A stretch of DNA of 64,000 nt from Streptomyces abikoensis (GTDB lineage Bacteria; Actinomycetota; Actinomycetes; Streptomycetales; Streptomycetaceae). Positions 41,894-50,672 of this stretch are shown one piece after another. The stretch lies in contig NZ_BMRT01000006.1 in assembly GCF_014648775.1 (NCBI RefSeq), forward strand, positions 62,001 through 126,000. The letters are read 5' to 3'. Position 1 is the stretch's first letter. Every line of letters starts with the position of its first letter. Both the position numbers and the translations under genes were made by a program. The notes beneath the pieces are model-generated. The model was not told the origin of the DNA and did not search any database. It worked only from the letters and a program-made list of their open reading frames with translations.

Positions 41894-42100
41894 ATGTTCT
41901 GGCCCATGCTCGCCATCGCCCTCGGCTTCTGCGGTCTCGCCGTGCTCACGGTCCTCGCCGCGCGGGTGTTCGTGGAGACCAGGAGGCTGGCCCGGCAGGT
42001 GGCGGAGGCGTCGCGGCGCGTCACCCGGGCGGCCGAGGACCTGGAACAAGCCGCCGCGCCGCTCGCCGCGCAGAGCGCGCGGACGCTGCGGAAGGACTGA
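41894..42100 (+). CDS. Small single-pass membrane protein
   Basis: The 68-residue protein has one N-terminal transmembrane helix (MLAIALGFCGLAVLTVLAAR) and a charged amphipathic/coiled-coil tail (ETRRLARQVAEASRRVTRAA, then EDLEQ). This is the shape of TatA/TatB-like or phage-holin-like small proteins, but no TatA motif (FG hinge) is present. It lies between the zinc-ribbon gene and tatA, 215 bases before the latter. No strong Shine-Dalgarno precedes the ATG. Function is unknown. Confidence 0.6.
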   Translation: MFWPMLAIALGFCGLAVLTVLAARVFVETRRLARQVAEASRRVTRAAEDLEQAAAPLAAQSARTLRKD

Positions 42101-42315
42101 GACGCGGCCCTCCTCCCGGTTACGGGGCGGGCGGTAGTCTGGTCCGGGCGGCCCTGCGGACGAGGCGGAGGGCCGCGAGGGACCGGACGTATGCCCGGGG
42201 ATTGCCGCGCGTTTACCCGTGCGCGTTACGATCGCTGCCGTACGGCTGATGGACATATGTCCGATCGGTCGGCCGGTCCCACCAATATCCCGCTTCGGTG
42301 AGAAGGTAAACGCAT

Positions 42316-42600
42316 ATGTTCGGTCGGCTCGGAGCGCCTGAGCTCATTCTTCTGCTTGTCGTCATCGTCCTGCTGTTCGGTGCGAAGAAGCTTCCGGACA
42401 TGGCCCGTTCCCTCGGCAAGTCCGCCCGCATCCTCAAGAGCGAGGCCAAGGCGATGAAGGCGGAGAGCACCGACACCGCCGCCGCCCCCGCCGACCCGCC
42501 CGCCGCCGAGCAGGCGCCCCGCACCATCAAGGCCGCCCCCGGCGATGTGACCTCCCGCCCGGTCGCCGAGCCGACCGACCGCAGCACCCAGCAGCGCTGA
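42316..42600 (+). CDS. tatA: Sec-independent translocase component TatA
   Basis: The 94-residue protein has an N-terminal transmembrane helix (PELILLLVVIVLLFG), the FGAKKLP hinge, an amphipathic helix (DMARSLGKSARILKSEAKAM) and an Ala/Pro-rich tail. TatA oligomers form the pore for folded, twin-arginine proteins. GAGAAGG precedes the ATG. tatC follows after 62 bases; no tatB is in this window, as expected because actinobacterial tatB is usually elsewhere. Confidence 0.96.
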   Translation: MFGRLGAPELILLLVVIVLLFGAKKLPDMARSLGKSARILKSEAKAMKAESTDTAAAPADPPAAEQAPRTIKAAPGDVTSRPVAEPTDRSTQQR

Positions 42601-42662
42601 CCCAGGACAGACTGAGACGGCCGCCGTCGGCGACCGTCTGCCACACGAGATAGGGACGTGGG

Positions 42663-43580
42663 TTGCTCAAGTCTGCCCGCAAGAAGGAGAAGGACCCCGA
42701 GGGGCGGATGCCGCTCGCGGAGCACCTGCGCGAGCTGCGCAACCGGCTGGCGAAGGCCGTGCTGGCCATCGTCGTGGTAGCGATCATCGCCGCGTTCTAC
42801 AACAAGCAGATCATGGAGTTCCTCTCCACTCCCGTCCCCAAGTGCGAGGGACGCGATCTGGCCCAGAGCCACGGCGGCAACTGCGCGGTCCTGACGTTCA
42901 ACACCCTGTCCTCGCCGTTCACGACCGTCGTCAAGGTGTGCCTCCTCGCGGGCGTCACCGTCTCCTCGCCGGTCTGGCTCTACCAGCTGTGGGCGTTCCT
43001 CGCCCCCGGCCTCCACCGGCACGAGAAGAAGTACACGGTCGCCTTCGTCGCGACGGCCGCCCCGCTCTTCCTCGCGGGTGCCTACCTGGCCTACCTGATC
43101 ATGCCCACCAGCATGCGGGTCCTGCTCAGCGTCACCCCGGAGACCGCGGCCAACACCCTCGGCCTCAACGACATCCTCGACTTCACCGTCCGGATGATCC
43201 TCGTCTTCGGCCTCGCCTTCGAGCTGCCGCTGATCCTGGTGATGGCGAACCTGGTCGGCCTCGTCTCCGGCCGGACCATGGCCGGCTGGTGGCGCGGCGT
43301 CGTCATGGGCACCTTCGTCTTCGGCGCGGTGGCCACCCCGAGCACCGACCCGTTCGGCATGTGCGTCCTCGCCGTGCCGATCAGCATCCTGTACTTCGCC
43401 GCCGTCGGCTTCGCGATCCTCAACGACAAGCGCCGCGACCGCCGCAACCCCGACCGGCAGCTCGACGACGACGAGGCGTCCCCGCTCGACCTCGAACCGC
43501 AGCCCATCGGCGACTCCAGGCCCATGTCGAGCCTGCCCGAGCAGGACCGGCACCAGCGCGGCTACGACGACGTGACGTGA
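42663..43580 (+). CDS. tatC: Sec-independent translocase component TatC
   Basis: The 305-residue membrane protein is the Tat receptor for twin-arginine signal peptides. It has six transmembrane helices, the N-terminal RMPLAEHLRELRNRLAKA motif, the first periplasmic loop with FNTLSSPFTTVVKVCLLAGV, and LARPGLHRHEKK-like APGLHRHEKKYT. The C-terminal tail is long and charged. A TTG at 42663 is the best start (GGGACGTGG upstream). It is cotranscribed with tatA. Confidence 0.96.
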   Translation: MLKSARKKEKDPEGRMPLAEHLRELRNRLAKAVLAIVVVAIIAAFYNKQIMEFLSTPVPKCEGRDLAQSHGGNCAVLTFNTLSSPFTTVVKVCLLAGVTVSSPVWLYQLWAFLAPGLHRHEKKYTVAFVATAAPLFLAGAYLAYLIMPTSMRVLLSVTPETAANTLGLNDILDFTVRMILVFGLAFELPLILVMANLVGLVSGRTMAGWWRGVVMGTFVFGAVATPSTDPFGMCVLAVPISILYFAAVGFAILNDKRRDRRNPDRQLDDDEASPLDLEPQPIGDSRPMSSLPEQDRHQRGYDDVT

Positions 43581-43603
43581 TCCCGCACGGATGACCCGGG
43601 ACC

Positions 43604-43632
43604 GGGGCGGCCGCTCACCGAGCGGCCGCCCC
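43604..43632 (+). terminator. Terminator after tatC
   Basis: 13-bp perfect arms (GGGGCGGCCGCTC) around an ACC loop lie 24 bases after the tatC stop. Confidence 0.75.
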
Positions 43633-43712
43633 GCCGCGTTCCCGCCCTCCGGCCCCCGGGCTCGATAAAGATCAGGTGACTGTCGTGGCTCCCCGGTAGG
43701 CTCGTAGACAAG

Positions 43713-46538
43713 ATGACCGAGGACATGTCCCCTGCTGAGCGCTACGCCCTGGCACGGCAGCGCGCCGCCGAGCAGGCCACCGCGCTCGCCCCCTTCCGCG
43801 AGATGTACGAATTCGAGCTGGACCCCTTCCAGATAGCCGCCTGCAAGGCCCTGGAGGCCGGCAAGGGGGTGCTGGTCGCGGCGCCGACCGGCTCCGGCAA
43901 GACCATCGTGGGCGAATTCGCCGTCCACCTGGCCCTCACCCAGGGCCGCAAGTGCTTCTACACCACGCCCATCAAGGCGCTCTCCAACCAGAAGTACACC
44001 GACCTCGTCAGGCGCTACGGCGCCGACAAGGTGGGCCTGCTCACCGGCGACAACAGCGTCAACGCCGAGGCACCCGTGGTCGTGATGACCACCGAGGTCC
44101 TGCGCAACATGCTCTACGCCGGCTCGCAGGAACTGATCGGCCTCGGCTACGTGGTCATGGACGAGGTCCACTACCTCTCCGACCGCTTCCGCGGCGCCGT
44201 CTGGGAAGAGGTGATCATCCACCTCCCCGAATCGGTGACCCTGGTCTCCCTGTCGGCCACCGTCTCCAACGCCGAGGAGTTCGGCGACTGGCTCGACACC
44301 GTCCGCGGCGACACCCAGGTGATCGTCTCCGAGGAGCGCCCCGTCCCGCTCTGGCAGCACGTGCTCGCCGGCCGCCGGATGTACGACCTCTTCGAGGAGG
44401 AGACGGACCACGGCGGCCGCGGCGCCGCCCGCCGCGAGGTCAACCCCGACCTGCTGCGCATGGCCCGCATGGAGAACAGCCGCGTCTACAACCCGCGCGA
44501 GCGCCGCCGCGGCAAGATGATCCGCGAGGCCGACCGCGAGCGCGAGCGCCGCCAGCGCAGCCGCATCTGGACCCCCGGCCGCCCCGAGGTCATCGAGCGG
44601 CTCGACGCCGAGGGCCTGCTGCCCGCCATCACCTTCATCTTCAGCCGCGCCGGCTGCGAGGCCGCCGTCCAGCAGTGCCTCTACGCCGGCCTGCGGCTCA
44701 ACGACGACGAGGCACGCGCCCGGGTCCGCGCCATCGTCGAGGAGCGCACCGCCGCCATCCCCGACGAGGACCTCCACGTCCTCGGCTACTTCGACTGGCT
44801 CGAGGGCCTCGAACGCGGCATCGCCGCCCACCACGCGGGCATGCTGCCGACCTTCAAGGAGGTCGTCGAGGAGCTCTTCGTCAAGGGCCTCGTCAAGGCC
44901 GTCTTCGCCACCGAGACCCTGGCCCTCGGCATCAACATGCCCGCTCGCTCGGTCGTGCTCGAGAAGCTCGTCAAGTGGAACGGTGAGCAGCACGCCGACA
45001 TCACCCCCGGCGAGTACACCCAGCTCACCGGCCGCGCCGGCCGCCGCGGCATCGACGTCGAGGGCCACGCCGTCGTCCTGTGGCAGCGCGGCATGGACCC
45101 CGCCGCCCTCGCCGGCCTGGCCGGCACCCGCACCTACCCGCTGCGCTCCAGCTTCAAGCCGTCGTACAACATGGCGGTCAACCTGGTCTCGCAGTTCGGC
45201 CGGCACCGCTCCCGCGAGCTGCTGGAGACCTCCTTCGCCCAGTTCCAGGCGGACAAGTCCGTCGTCGGCATCTCCCGCCAGGTCCAGAAGAACGAGGAGG
45301 GCCTCGCCGGCTACCGCGAGGCCATCGACTGCCACCTCGGCGACTTCGAGGAGTACGCGCGGCTGCGCCGCGAGCTGAAGGACCGCGAGACCGAGCTGGC
45401 CAAGCAGGGCGCGAACCAGCGCCGGGCCGCCGCCGCGGCCGCCCTGGAGCGGCTCAAGCCCGGCGACGTCATCCACGTCCCCACCGGCAAGTTCGCCGGC
45501 CTGGCCCTGGTCCTCGACCCGGGCCTGCCGCCCGGCCGCTCCGACCGCCACCGCGGCTTCGACCACCAGGACGGCCCGCGCCCGCTCGTCCTCACCGCCG
45601 AGCGGCAGGTCAAGCGGCTCGCCCCGATCGACTTCCCCGTGCCGGTCGAGCCCATGGAGCGGATGCGCATCCCCCGCTCCTTCAACCCGCGCAGCCCCCA
45701 GTCCCGCCGCGACCTCGCCTCCGCGCTGCGCACCAAGGCCGGGCACATGGTCCCCGACCGCCACCGCAAGGACCGCGCCCCCGCCGCCGACGACCGCGAG
45801 ATCGCCCGCCTGCGCGCCGCCATCCGCTCCCACCCCTGCCACGGCTGCTCCGACCGCGAGGACCACGCCCGCTGGGCCGAGCGCTACCACCGCCTGCTGC
45901 GCGACACCCGCCAGCTGGAACGGCGCATCGAGGGCCGGACGAACACCATCGCCCGCACCTTCGACCGCATCTGCGCCCTCCTGACCGACCTCGACTACCT
46001 CCACGGCGACGAGGTCACCGAGGACGGCCGCCGCCTCGCCCGCCTCTACGGCGAGCTCGACCTGCTCGCCTCCGAGTGCCTCCGCGAAGGCGTCTGGGAC
46101 GGCCTCAAGCCCGCCGAGCTGGCCGCCTGCGCCTCCGCCCTGGTCTACGAGGCCCGTGTCGCGGACGACGCGGCCCCGCCGAAGCTGCCCGCCGGCCCCG
46201 CGAAGGACGCCCTCGGCGAGATGATCCGCATCTGGGGCCGCCTCGACGCCCTGGAGGAACAGCACAAGATCAATCAGGCGGAGGGCGTCGGCCAGCGCGA
46301 GCCCGACCTCGGCTTCGCCTGGCCCGCCTACCGCTGGGCCTCCGGCCACGGGCTGGACGAGGTGCTGCGCGAGATCGAGATGCCCGCGGGCGACTTCGTC
46401 CGCTGGACGAAGCAGCTCATCGACGTCCTCGGCCAGATCGCGGCAGCGGCCCCGGCCGGCAGCCCGGTCACCCGCAACGCCCGCAAGGCGGTCGAGGGGC
46501 TGCTGCGGGGAGTCGTGGCGTACTCGTCGGTGGGGTGA
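43713..46538 (+). CDS. Ski2-like DEAD/DEAH RNA helicase (HelY type)
   Basis: The 941-residue superfamily 2 helicase has motif I APTGSGKT, motif II MDEVHYLSDRF (DEVH), motif III SLSATVSNAEEFGDW, and motif VI QLTGRAGRRGIDVEG. Then come the Ski2-type extension and a C-terminal DSHCT domain (LIDVLGQIAAAAP near the end). Such helicases act in RNA turnover or DNA repair, and actinobacteria have one, commonly right after tatC. The ATG at 43713 starts MTEDMSPAERYA. It converges on a serine hydrolase gene with a terminator between. Confidence 0.94.
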   Translation: MTEDMSPAERYALARQRAAEQATALAPFREMYEFELDPFQIAACKALEAGKGVLVAAPTGSGKTIVGEFAVHLALTQGRKCFYTTPIKALSNQKYTDLVRRYGADKVGLLTGDNSVNAEAPVVVMTTEVLRNMLYAGSQELIGLGYVVMDEVHYLSDRFRGAVWEEVIIHLPESVTLVSLSATVSNAEEFGDWLDTVRGDTQVIVSEERPVPLWQHVLAGRRMYDLFEEETDHGGRGAARREVNPDLLRMARMENSRVYNPRERRRGKMIREADRERERRQRSRIWTPGRPEVIERLDAEGLLPAITFIFSRAGCEAAVQQCLYAGLRLNDDEARARVRAIVEERTAAIPDEDLHVLGYFDWLEGLERGIAAHHAGMLPTFKEVVEELFVKGLVKAVFATETLALGINMPARSVVLEKLVKWNGEQHADITPGEYTQLTGRAGRRGIDVEGHAVVLWQRGMDPAALAGLAGTRTYPLRSSFKPSYNMAVNLVSQFGRHRSRELLETSFAQFQADKSVVGISRQVQKNEEGLAGYREAIDCHLGDFEEYARLRRELKDRETELAKQGANQRRAAAAAALERLKPGDVIHVPTGKFAGLALVLDPGLPPGRSDRHRGFDHQDGPRPLVLTAERQVKRLAPIDFPVPVEPMERMRIPRSFNPRSPQSRRDLASALRTKAGHMVPDRHRKDRAPAADDREIARLRAAIRSHPCHGCSDREDHARWAERYHRLLRDTRQLERRIEGRTNTIARTFDRICALLTDLDYLHGDEVTEDGRRLARLYGELDLLASECLREGVWDGLKPAELAACASALVYEARVADDAAPPKLPAGPAKDALGEMIRIWGRLDALEEQHKINQAEGVGQREPDLGFAWPAYRWASGHGLDEVLREIEMPAGDFVRWTKQLIDVLGQIAAAAPAGSPVTRNARKAVEGLLRGVVAYSSVG

Positions 46539-46544
46539 GACCAC

Positions 46545-46576
46545 CCGCCGGGGTCAGCGAGGGCTGATCCCGGCGG
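46545..46576. terminator. Bidirectional terminator
   Basis: 14-bp arms (CCGCCGGGGTCAGC / GCTGATCCCGGCGG, one wobble) around GAGG lie between the convergent helicase and serine hydrolase genes. Confidence 0.75.
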
Positions 46577-46599
46577 TGAACGTCGTCACCGTGCGTGGC

Positions 46600-47766
46600 T
46601 CAGCGGCACAGGGCCGTGTCCACGAGACCCTCCAAGCGCTTCGTGACCGCCTCGTCGGTCGGGATGGCGGTCACCGCGATGTTGGCGGCGCGGCCGTCGT
46701 CGGTGACTCCGCCCCGGGTCTCGTAGCCGTTGATGTCACCGCCGTGGCCCCAGTAGACGCCGCCGCACGACAGCGGCCTGCTCATGAGGCCCAGTCCGTA
46801 GCCGGCGCCGGTGTTGCCGATGGGCACGGTGGTGCGCATCTCGGCGAGCTGGGCCGCCGGGAGGAGACGGCCGGCCAGGAGCGCGGTGAAGAAGCGGTTG
46901 ATGTCGGAGTTGGTAGAGATCATGGCGCCCGCCGCCCAGGCCACGGAGGGGTCGATCTCCGTGGAGTCGCGCAGCGGCGCGTCCGCCGAAGCGCGGTGGT
47001 AGCCCTTGGGGTGGGGTTCCCGGATGGTCCTGTCGCCGGGGGCGGGGAAGTAGGTGTGGCGCAGTCCGAGGCGCTGGACGACGCGCTGGTCGATCTCCGC
47101 GGCGAGGGTGCGGCCGGTGACCTTCTGGACGATCAGGCCGGCCACCACATAGTTCGTGCTGCTGTAGTTCCAGCCCTCCCCGGGGGCGAAGTCGGCCTTG
47201 TGGCGGAAGGCGACGTCCAGCAGCTCGCGGGGCTCGAAGTACCGGTGCCGGATGGTGTCGTCGTCGATGTCCCCCTCGTATTCCGGGAGCCCGCTGGTGT
47301 GCTGGAGGAGCTGGCGGACGGTGATGCGGCGACCGTCGATGCCCTTTCCCCGGACGAGGCCCGGAAGGTAGGTGTCGACCTTGGCGTCGAGGCCGATCTT
47401 CCCCTCGGCGACCAGTTGCAGCACGACCACCGCCGTGAACGTCTTGGTGTTGCTGCCGATCCGCACCTGACCGTCGGCCGGCACCTTCGCGCCGGTGGCC
47501 AGATCGCCGACGCCTGCCGTATGGGTACGGGTGCGGCCGTCACGGCCCTTGACGCTCGCCAGGGCGGCGGGCGGGCCGTCGCCGCGCACCAGCGCGTTCA
47601 GGCCCTGCTGGACGGTGTCCGGCCGGGTGGTGGCGGATGCCGTGGGCGGTGCCACGACGATCGTCGTCATGACACCGGCCGCCACCGCGATCGCGGCCGC
47701 CACCACTCCGCGCCGGCCGCTCCGCCGCCCGGAAGAACGGAAACCTCGCCATGCCTGCTCGCGCAC
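46600..47766 (-). CDS. Secreted serine hydrolase, DD-peptidase / class C beta-lactamase family
   Basis: The 388-residue exported protein has an RR-containing signal peptide (GRRSGRRGVVAAAIAVAAGV), so Tat export is possible. The penicillin-recognising fold is intact: SxxK as SNTK at residues 105-108 (RIGSNTKTFTAVVV), YxN as YSSTNY, and HGG near the end (YWGHGGDINGYETRG). Sequence style is close to the Streptomyces R61 D-alanyl-D-alanine carboxypeptidase group, so cell-wall peptide trimming or esterase activity are both plausible. GTG 47766 follows CAGGAG by 7 bases. It stands alone. Confidence 0.92.
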   Translation of the reverse strand: MREQAWRGFRSSGRRSGRRGVVAAAIAVAAGVMTTIVVAPPTASATTRPDTVQQGLNALVRGDGPPAALASVKGRDGRTRTHTAGVGDLATGAKVPADGQVRIGSNTKTFTAVVVLQLVAEGKIGLDAKVDTYLPGLVRGKGIDGRRITVRQLLQHTSGLPEYEGDIDDDTIRHRYFEPRELLDVAFRHKADFAPGEGWNYSSTNYVVAGLIVQKVTGRTLAAEIDQRVVQRLGLRHTYFPAPGDRTIREPHPKGYHRASADAPLRDSTEIDPSVAWAAGAMISTNSDINRFFTALLAGRLLPAAQLAEMRTTVPIGNTGAGYGLGLMSRPLSCGGVYWGHGGDINGYETRGGVTDDGRAANIAVTAIPTDEAVTKRLEGLVDTALCR

Positions 47767-47900
47767 GGGTCAACTCCTGGGAATCGTTGGGAAACCAGCG
47801 GTACGTGCTGGGCTCGCCCAACCATTCCGGAACCGGCCGTCCCGGACGATCCCGCTACCCGCCCGGCTCCGGTGGGGCTAACCCCCGGTCCCCTGGCCCC

Positions 47901-48590
47901 TTAACGCGCAGCGTCCTCCGGCCCCGGCCCCGGTTCCTGCCCGCCCCCGTCGCGGCGGTCGTGCTTCCGCTTCCGGGTCAGGAGGTAGGTCGCGGTCGAC
48001 GCCAGGACCGCGGCCAGGGTCGCCGTGCCGGCGATGACGGCGGCCAGTTCGCCGAGGGAGACGCCCTCGCTGCCCTCGTCGTCCTCGTCCGGTGCCGTCT
48101 CGCTCGTCCTGTCGACGATCTCGTCGTAGCCCCTCGGGCCGTCGCAGAACTCGCGGTTGCCCGGGGCCATTTCGGGGACGACGGTCAGTTCGACGGACTC
48201 CGCCGGTTCCTCCTCGCCGCCGTCCTTGAGGTCGACGGGGTAGGTGCCGGGGGCGATGTCACAAGGAACCATGCCCGCGACCCTGGTGTACAACTGACCG
48301 TCCTTGCCCTCCCGGAAGCGTTTCTCCTTGAGGGTCAGCTTCTTGAGGAACGCGGGCGACTCGACGGTGAGGTGGCCGTCGTGGGCGTCCAGCGTCGACC
48401 GGCCGGTGGTGACCGTGAAGACCACCTCGCGGCCGCGCTGGGTGGGCCCGGCGGTGGATATGGACGACTCGGAGTCCGAGGAATCCGAGGTGTCCAGGGG
48501 TTGCGCGGAACCCGGCGCGGCGGCCGTCAGGACGAGGGCCGCCGCGGCGAGGGGCGCCAGCGACGCCAGGGCTGTCCGGGCACGTTTCAT
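47901..48590 (-). CDS. Secreted protein with C-terminal membrane anchor
   Basis: The 229-residue protein begins with a Sec signal (LASLAPLAAAALVLTAAAPG) and ends with one transmembrane helix (LAAVIAGTATLAAVLASTAT) followed by a basic tail (YLLTRKRKHDRRD), so it is anchored by its C-terminus. The outer part has a serine/aspartate stretch (DTSDSSDSESS) and a small domain with a likely disulfide (MVPCDIAPG and REFCDGPRG). No LPXTG sorting motif is present. Function is unknown. No Shine-Dalgarno is seen before the ATG at 48590, so the start or a leaderless transcript is uncertain. Confidence 0.7.
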   Translation of the reverse strand: MKRARTALASLAPLAAAALVLTAAAPGSAQPLDTSDSSDSESSISTAGPTQRGREVVFTVTTGRSTLDAHDGHLTVESPAFLKKLTLKEKRFREGKDGQLYTRVAGMVPCDIAPGTYPVDLKDGGEEEPAESVELTVVPEMAPGNREFCDGPRGYDEIVDRTSETAPDEDDEGSEGVSLGELAAVIAGTATLAAVLASTATYLLTRKRKHDRRDGGGQEPGPGPEDAAR

Positions 48591-48628
48591 GCGGGGAGGA
48601 TATCCGTGATGTCCCGTCAGAGGAGGGC

Positions 48629-49489
48629 TCAGGCGGCGGCCCCGGTCGCCGGGCCGCCCTCCTGCTCGGCCTCGACCTGCTGGTTCCACTCGCGCTTCGA
48701 GGCCTGCCAGCCGTCCTCGTCGTGGCCCCGGCGCCAGTAGCCGGAGATCGACAGCCGCTCGCGCGGCACCTCGCGCTCGACGCGCAGATGGCGGCGCAGC
48801 TCCTTGACGAAGCCCGCCTCGCCGTGGACGAAGGCCTGGGCGTCCCCCGCCGGGAAGGCGAGCGAGCGCACGGCCTCGACCAGGGCCGCGCCGACCGGGG
48901 CGCCGTCGCGCGTCAGCCAGGTGACCTCGACGCCGTCCGGCAGCTCCAGCTTCTGCTTGTCGTCCTCGCCCGGGACCTCGACGAACGCGTGGACCACGGC
49001 GCCTTCCGGCATCCGCTCCAGCGAGGCGGCGATGGCGGGCAGCGCGCTCTCGTCGCCGACCAGCAGGTGCCAGTCGGCGGCCGGGTCCGGGGCGTAGGCG
49101 CCGCCGGGGCCGAGCATCCGGATCTCCGCGCCCGGCTGCGCCGTCGCGGCCCAGGGGCCGGCCAGGCCCTCGTCCCCGTGCACCACGAAGTCGATCGCCA
49201 GCTCCCGGGCGGCCCGGTCGAAGGAGCGCACGGTGTACGTACGGGTCCGGGGCCACGCCTCGCGCGGCAGGTCCCGGCGGATGACCTCCATGTCGAAGGG
49301 CTCGGGGTAGGTCACGCCCTCGACGGGGAAGAGCAGCTTCACATAGTGGTCCGTGCACTCTCCGGCGCCGAACTCCGCGAGGTCCTCGCCGCCCAGGACC
49401 ACGCGCACCATGTGCGGCGTCAGCCGCTCCGTGCGCAGCACGTGCGCGCGGGTGAGCCGGGGCGCTTTGCGTACGGGACGGTCTGCCAT
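48629..49489 (-). CDS. Siderophore-interacting protein (ferric-siderophore reductase)
   Basis: The 286-residue FAD-binding reductase removes iron from imported ferric siderophores in the cytoplasm. The FAD motif RTYTVR lies at about residues 82-87 after the N-terminal beta barrel (TPHMVRVVLGGEDLAEF). The NAD(P)-binding C-terminal half has WHLLVGDESALPAIAASLER and AFVHGEAGFVKELRRHL, ending in the family motif LSISGYWRRGHDEDGW. Upstream there are an iron box at 49560-49578 and four 13-bp repeats in the leader. Repression by DmdR1/IdeR-type regulator under iron sufficiency is therefore likely. A strong AGGGGAG site precedes the ATG. Confidence 0.95.
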   Translation of the reverse strand: MADRPVRKAPRLTRAHVLRTERLTPHMVRVVLGGEDLAEFGAGECTDHYVKLLFPVEGVTYPEPFDMEVIRRDLPREAWPRTRTYTVRSFDRAARELAIDFVVHGDEGLAGPWAATAQPGAEIRMLGPGGAYAPDPAADWHLLVGDESALPAIAASLERMPEGAVVHAFVEVPGEDDKQKLELPDGVEVTWLTRDGAPVGAALVEAVRSLAFPAGDAQAFVHGEAGFVKELRRHLRVEREVPRERLSISGYWRRGHDEDGWQASKREWNQQVEAEQEGGPATGAAA

Positions 49490-49504
49490 GGCTGTCTCCC
49501 CTGA

Positions 49505-49556
49505 TCACCGGATCCTGTCACCGGATCCTGAAACTGGATCCTGACACCGGATCGTA
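49505..49556 (-). repeat. Four tandem 13-bp repeats in the siderophore-interacting protein leader
   Basis: Four consecutive 13-base units are seen: two exact TCACCGGATCCTG copies (49505-49530), one AAACTGGATCCTG, and one degenerate ACACCGGATCGTA. They fill the space between the start codon and the iron box. Each good copy contains GGATCC. Confidence 0.85.
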
Positions 49557-49559
49557 AAG

Positions 49560-49578
49560 TTAGGTCTGCCTAACCTAA
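49560..49578 (-). promoter_or_regulatory. Iron box (DmdR/IdeR-type operator)
   Basis: TTAGGTCTGCCTAACCTAA matches the actinobacterial iron-box consensus TTAGGTTAGGCTAACCTAA at 16 of 19 positions and is an imperfect dyad. It lies 71 bases upstream of the siderophore-interacting protein start and just beyond the end of the 5'-3' exonuclease gene. Confidence 0.85.
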
Positions 49579-49582
49579 CAGC

Positions 49583-50503
49583 TCATCGGGCCAGAGCGCT
49601 CAGCAGCCGCTGCAGCGAGCCGCCCAGCCCCCAGCGCTCCGCCAGCGCCTCCAGCACCTCAGGGTCCCGGGGCTCGCTGGGCAGCGCTGTCTCGAAGGGG
49701 GCCAGCGGCACGTCCGTGGCCACCCGGACCACCTTCGGCGCCACCGCCAGATACGCCCCCGCCTCGGCCAGCCGCTTCCGCTGCGCCGGGCTGATCTTCG
49801 CCGCCGGATCCTCCACCGCCGCCAGGATCCCCGCCAGGTCGCCGAAGGAGGCCAGCAGCTTCGCCGCCGTCTTCTCACCGATGCCCGGCACGCCCGGCAG
49901 CCCGTCGCTGGGGTCGCCGCGCAGCAGCGCCAGATCCGCGTACCCCGGACCGTCCACCCCGTACTTCTCGCGCAGCACGGCCTCGTCCACGGCCTGGAGC
50001 GAGCCCATGCCCTTGACCGGGTACAGCACGCGCACGCCGCGCGCGTCGTCGACGAGCTGGAAGAGGTCGCGGTCGCCGGTGACGATGTCCACCGGGCCCG
50101 GCGCGCGGCCCGTCAGCGTGCCGATCACGTCGTCGGCCTCGTAGCCGACGGCGCCGACGCGGGCGATGCCGATCGCGTCCAGCACGCTCTCGATCACAGG
50201 GACCTGCGGGGAGAGGGTGTCGGGCGTCTCCTCCTCGTCGGGCCCGCCCTCGACCTCCTCCGCCACCCGGTGCGCCTTGTAGCTCGGGATGAGCTCGACG
50301 CGCCACTGCGGGCGCCAGTCGAAGTCCATGCAGGCGACCAGATCGTCGGGCTCGTGGTCCTGGACCAGGCGGGCGATGAAGTCCAGCAGGCCGCGCACCG
50401 CGTTCACGGGCGTGCCGTCCGGGGCCTTCACCGACTCCGGCACCCCGAAATAGGCGCGGAAGTAGAGGGAGGCGGTGTCGAGGAGCATCAGGCGTCGCGT
50501 CAC
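49583..50503 (-). CDS. 5'-3' exonuclease (DNA polymerase I N-terminal domain-like)
   Basis: The protein of about 306 residues is a stand-alone FEN-type nuclease. The active-site acidic residues sit in LMLLDTASLYFRAYF, GYEADDVIGTL, and VDIVTGDRDLFQLVDD; the DNA-binding helix-hairpin-helix is GLPGVPGIGEKTAAKLLASF. Such proteins remove RNA primers or flaps, in parallel to polymerase I. The start is uncertain: GTG 50503 (VTRRLMLL) is chosen because the family begins there; an extension to 50542 is open. Its stop lies 5 bases from the iron box of the next gene on the same strand. Confidence 0.92.
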   Translation of the reverse strand: MTRRLMLLDTASLYFRAYFGVPESVKAPDGTPVNAVRGLLDFIARLVQDHEPDDLVACMDFDWRPQWRVELIPSYKAHRVAEEVEGGPDEEETPDTLSPQVPVIESVLDAIGIARVGAVGYEADDVIGTLTGRAPGPVDIVTGDRDLFQLVDDARGVRVLYPVKGMGSLQAVDEAVLREKYGVDGPGYADLALLRGDPSDGLPGVPGIGEKTAAKLLASFGDLAGILAAVEDPAAKISPAQRKRLAEAGAYLAVAPKVVRVATDVPLAPFETALPSEPRDPEVLEALAERWGLGGSLQRLLSALAR

Positions 50504-50672
50504 GGCTCGATCATGCCGCACGTCACTGACAGCCACCCCCACCCACCCGGCTCGCGTGTGAACCGGATCACTGTTCCGTTTGCGCCGAATGACCCAGGGC
50601 AGGCGCGACGCCGGAGTGGCTCCGCCCGGAGTAGGGGGACGGGTGGGCCTGAGTACGACCCGAGAGGTTTAT

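Noticed and set aside
42213..46544. Very long open frame (over 1400 codons) on the minus strand opposite the helicase and tat genes
   Set aside because: It is antisense to genes with clear motifs and has no recognisable domains. Such frames are common in high-GC genomes because stop codons are rare in the complementary frame.
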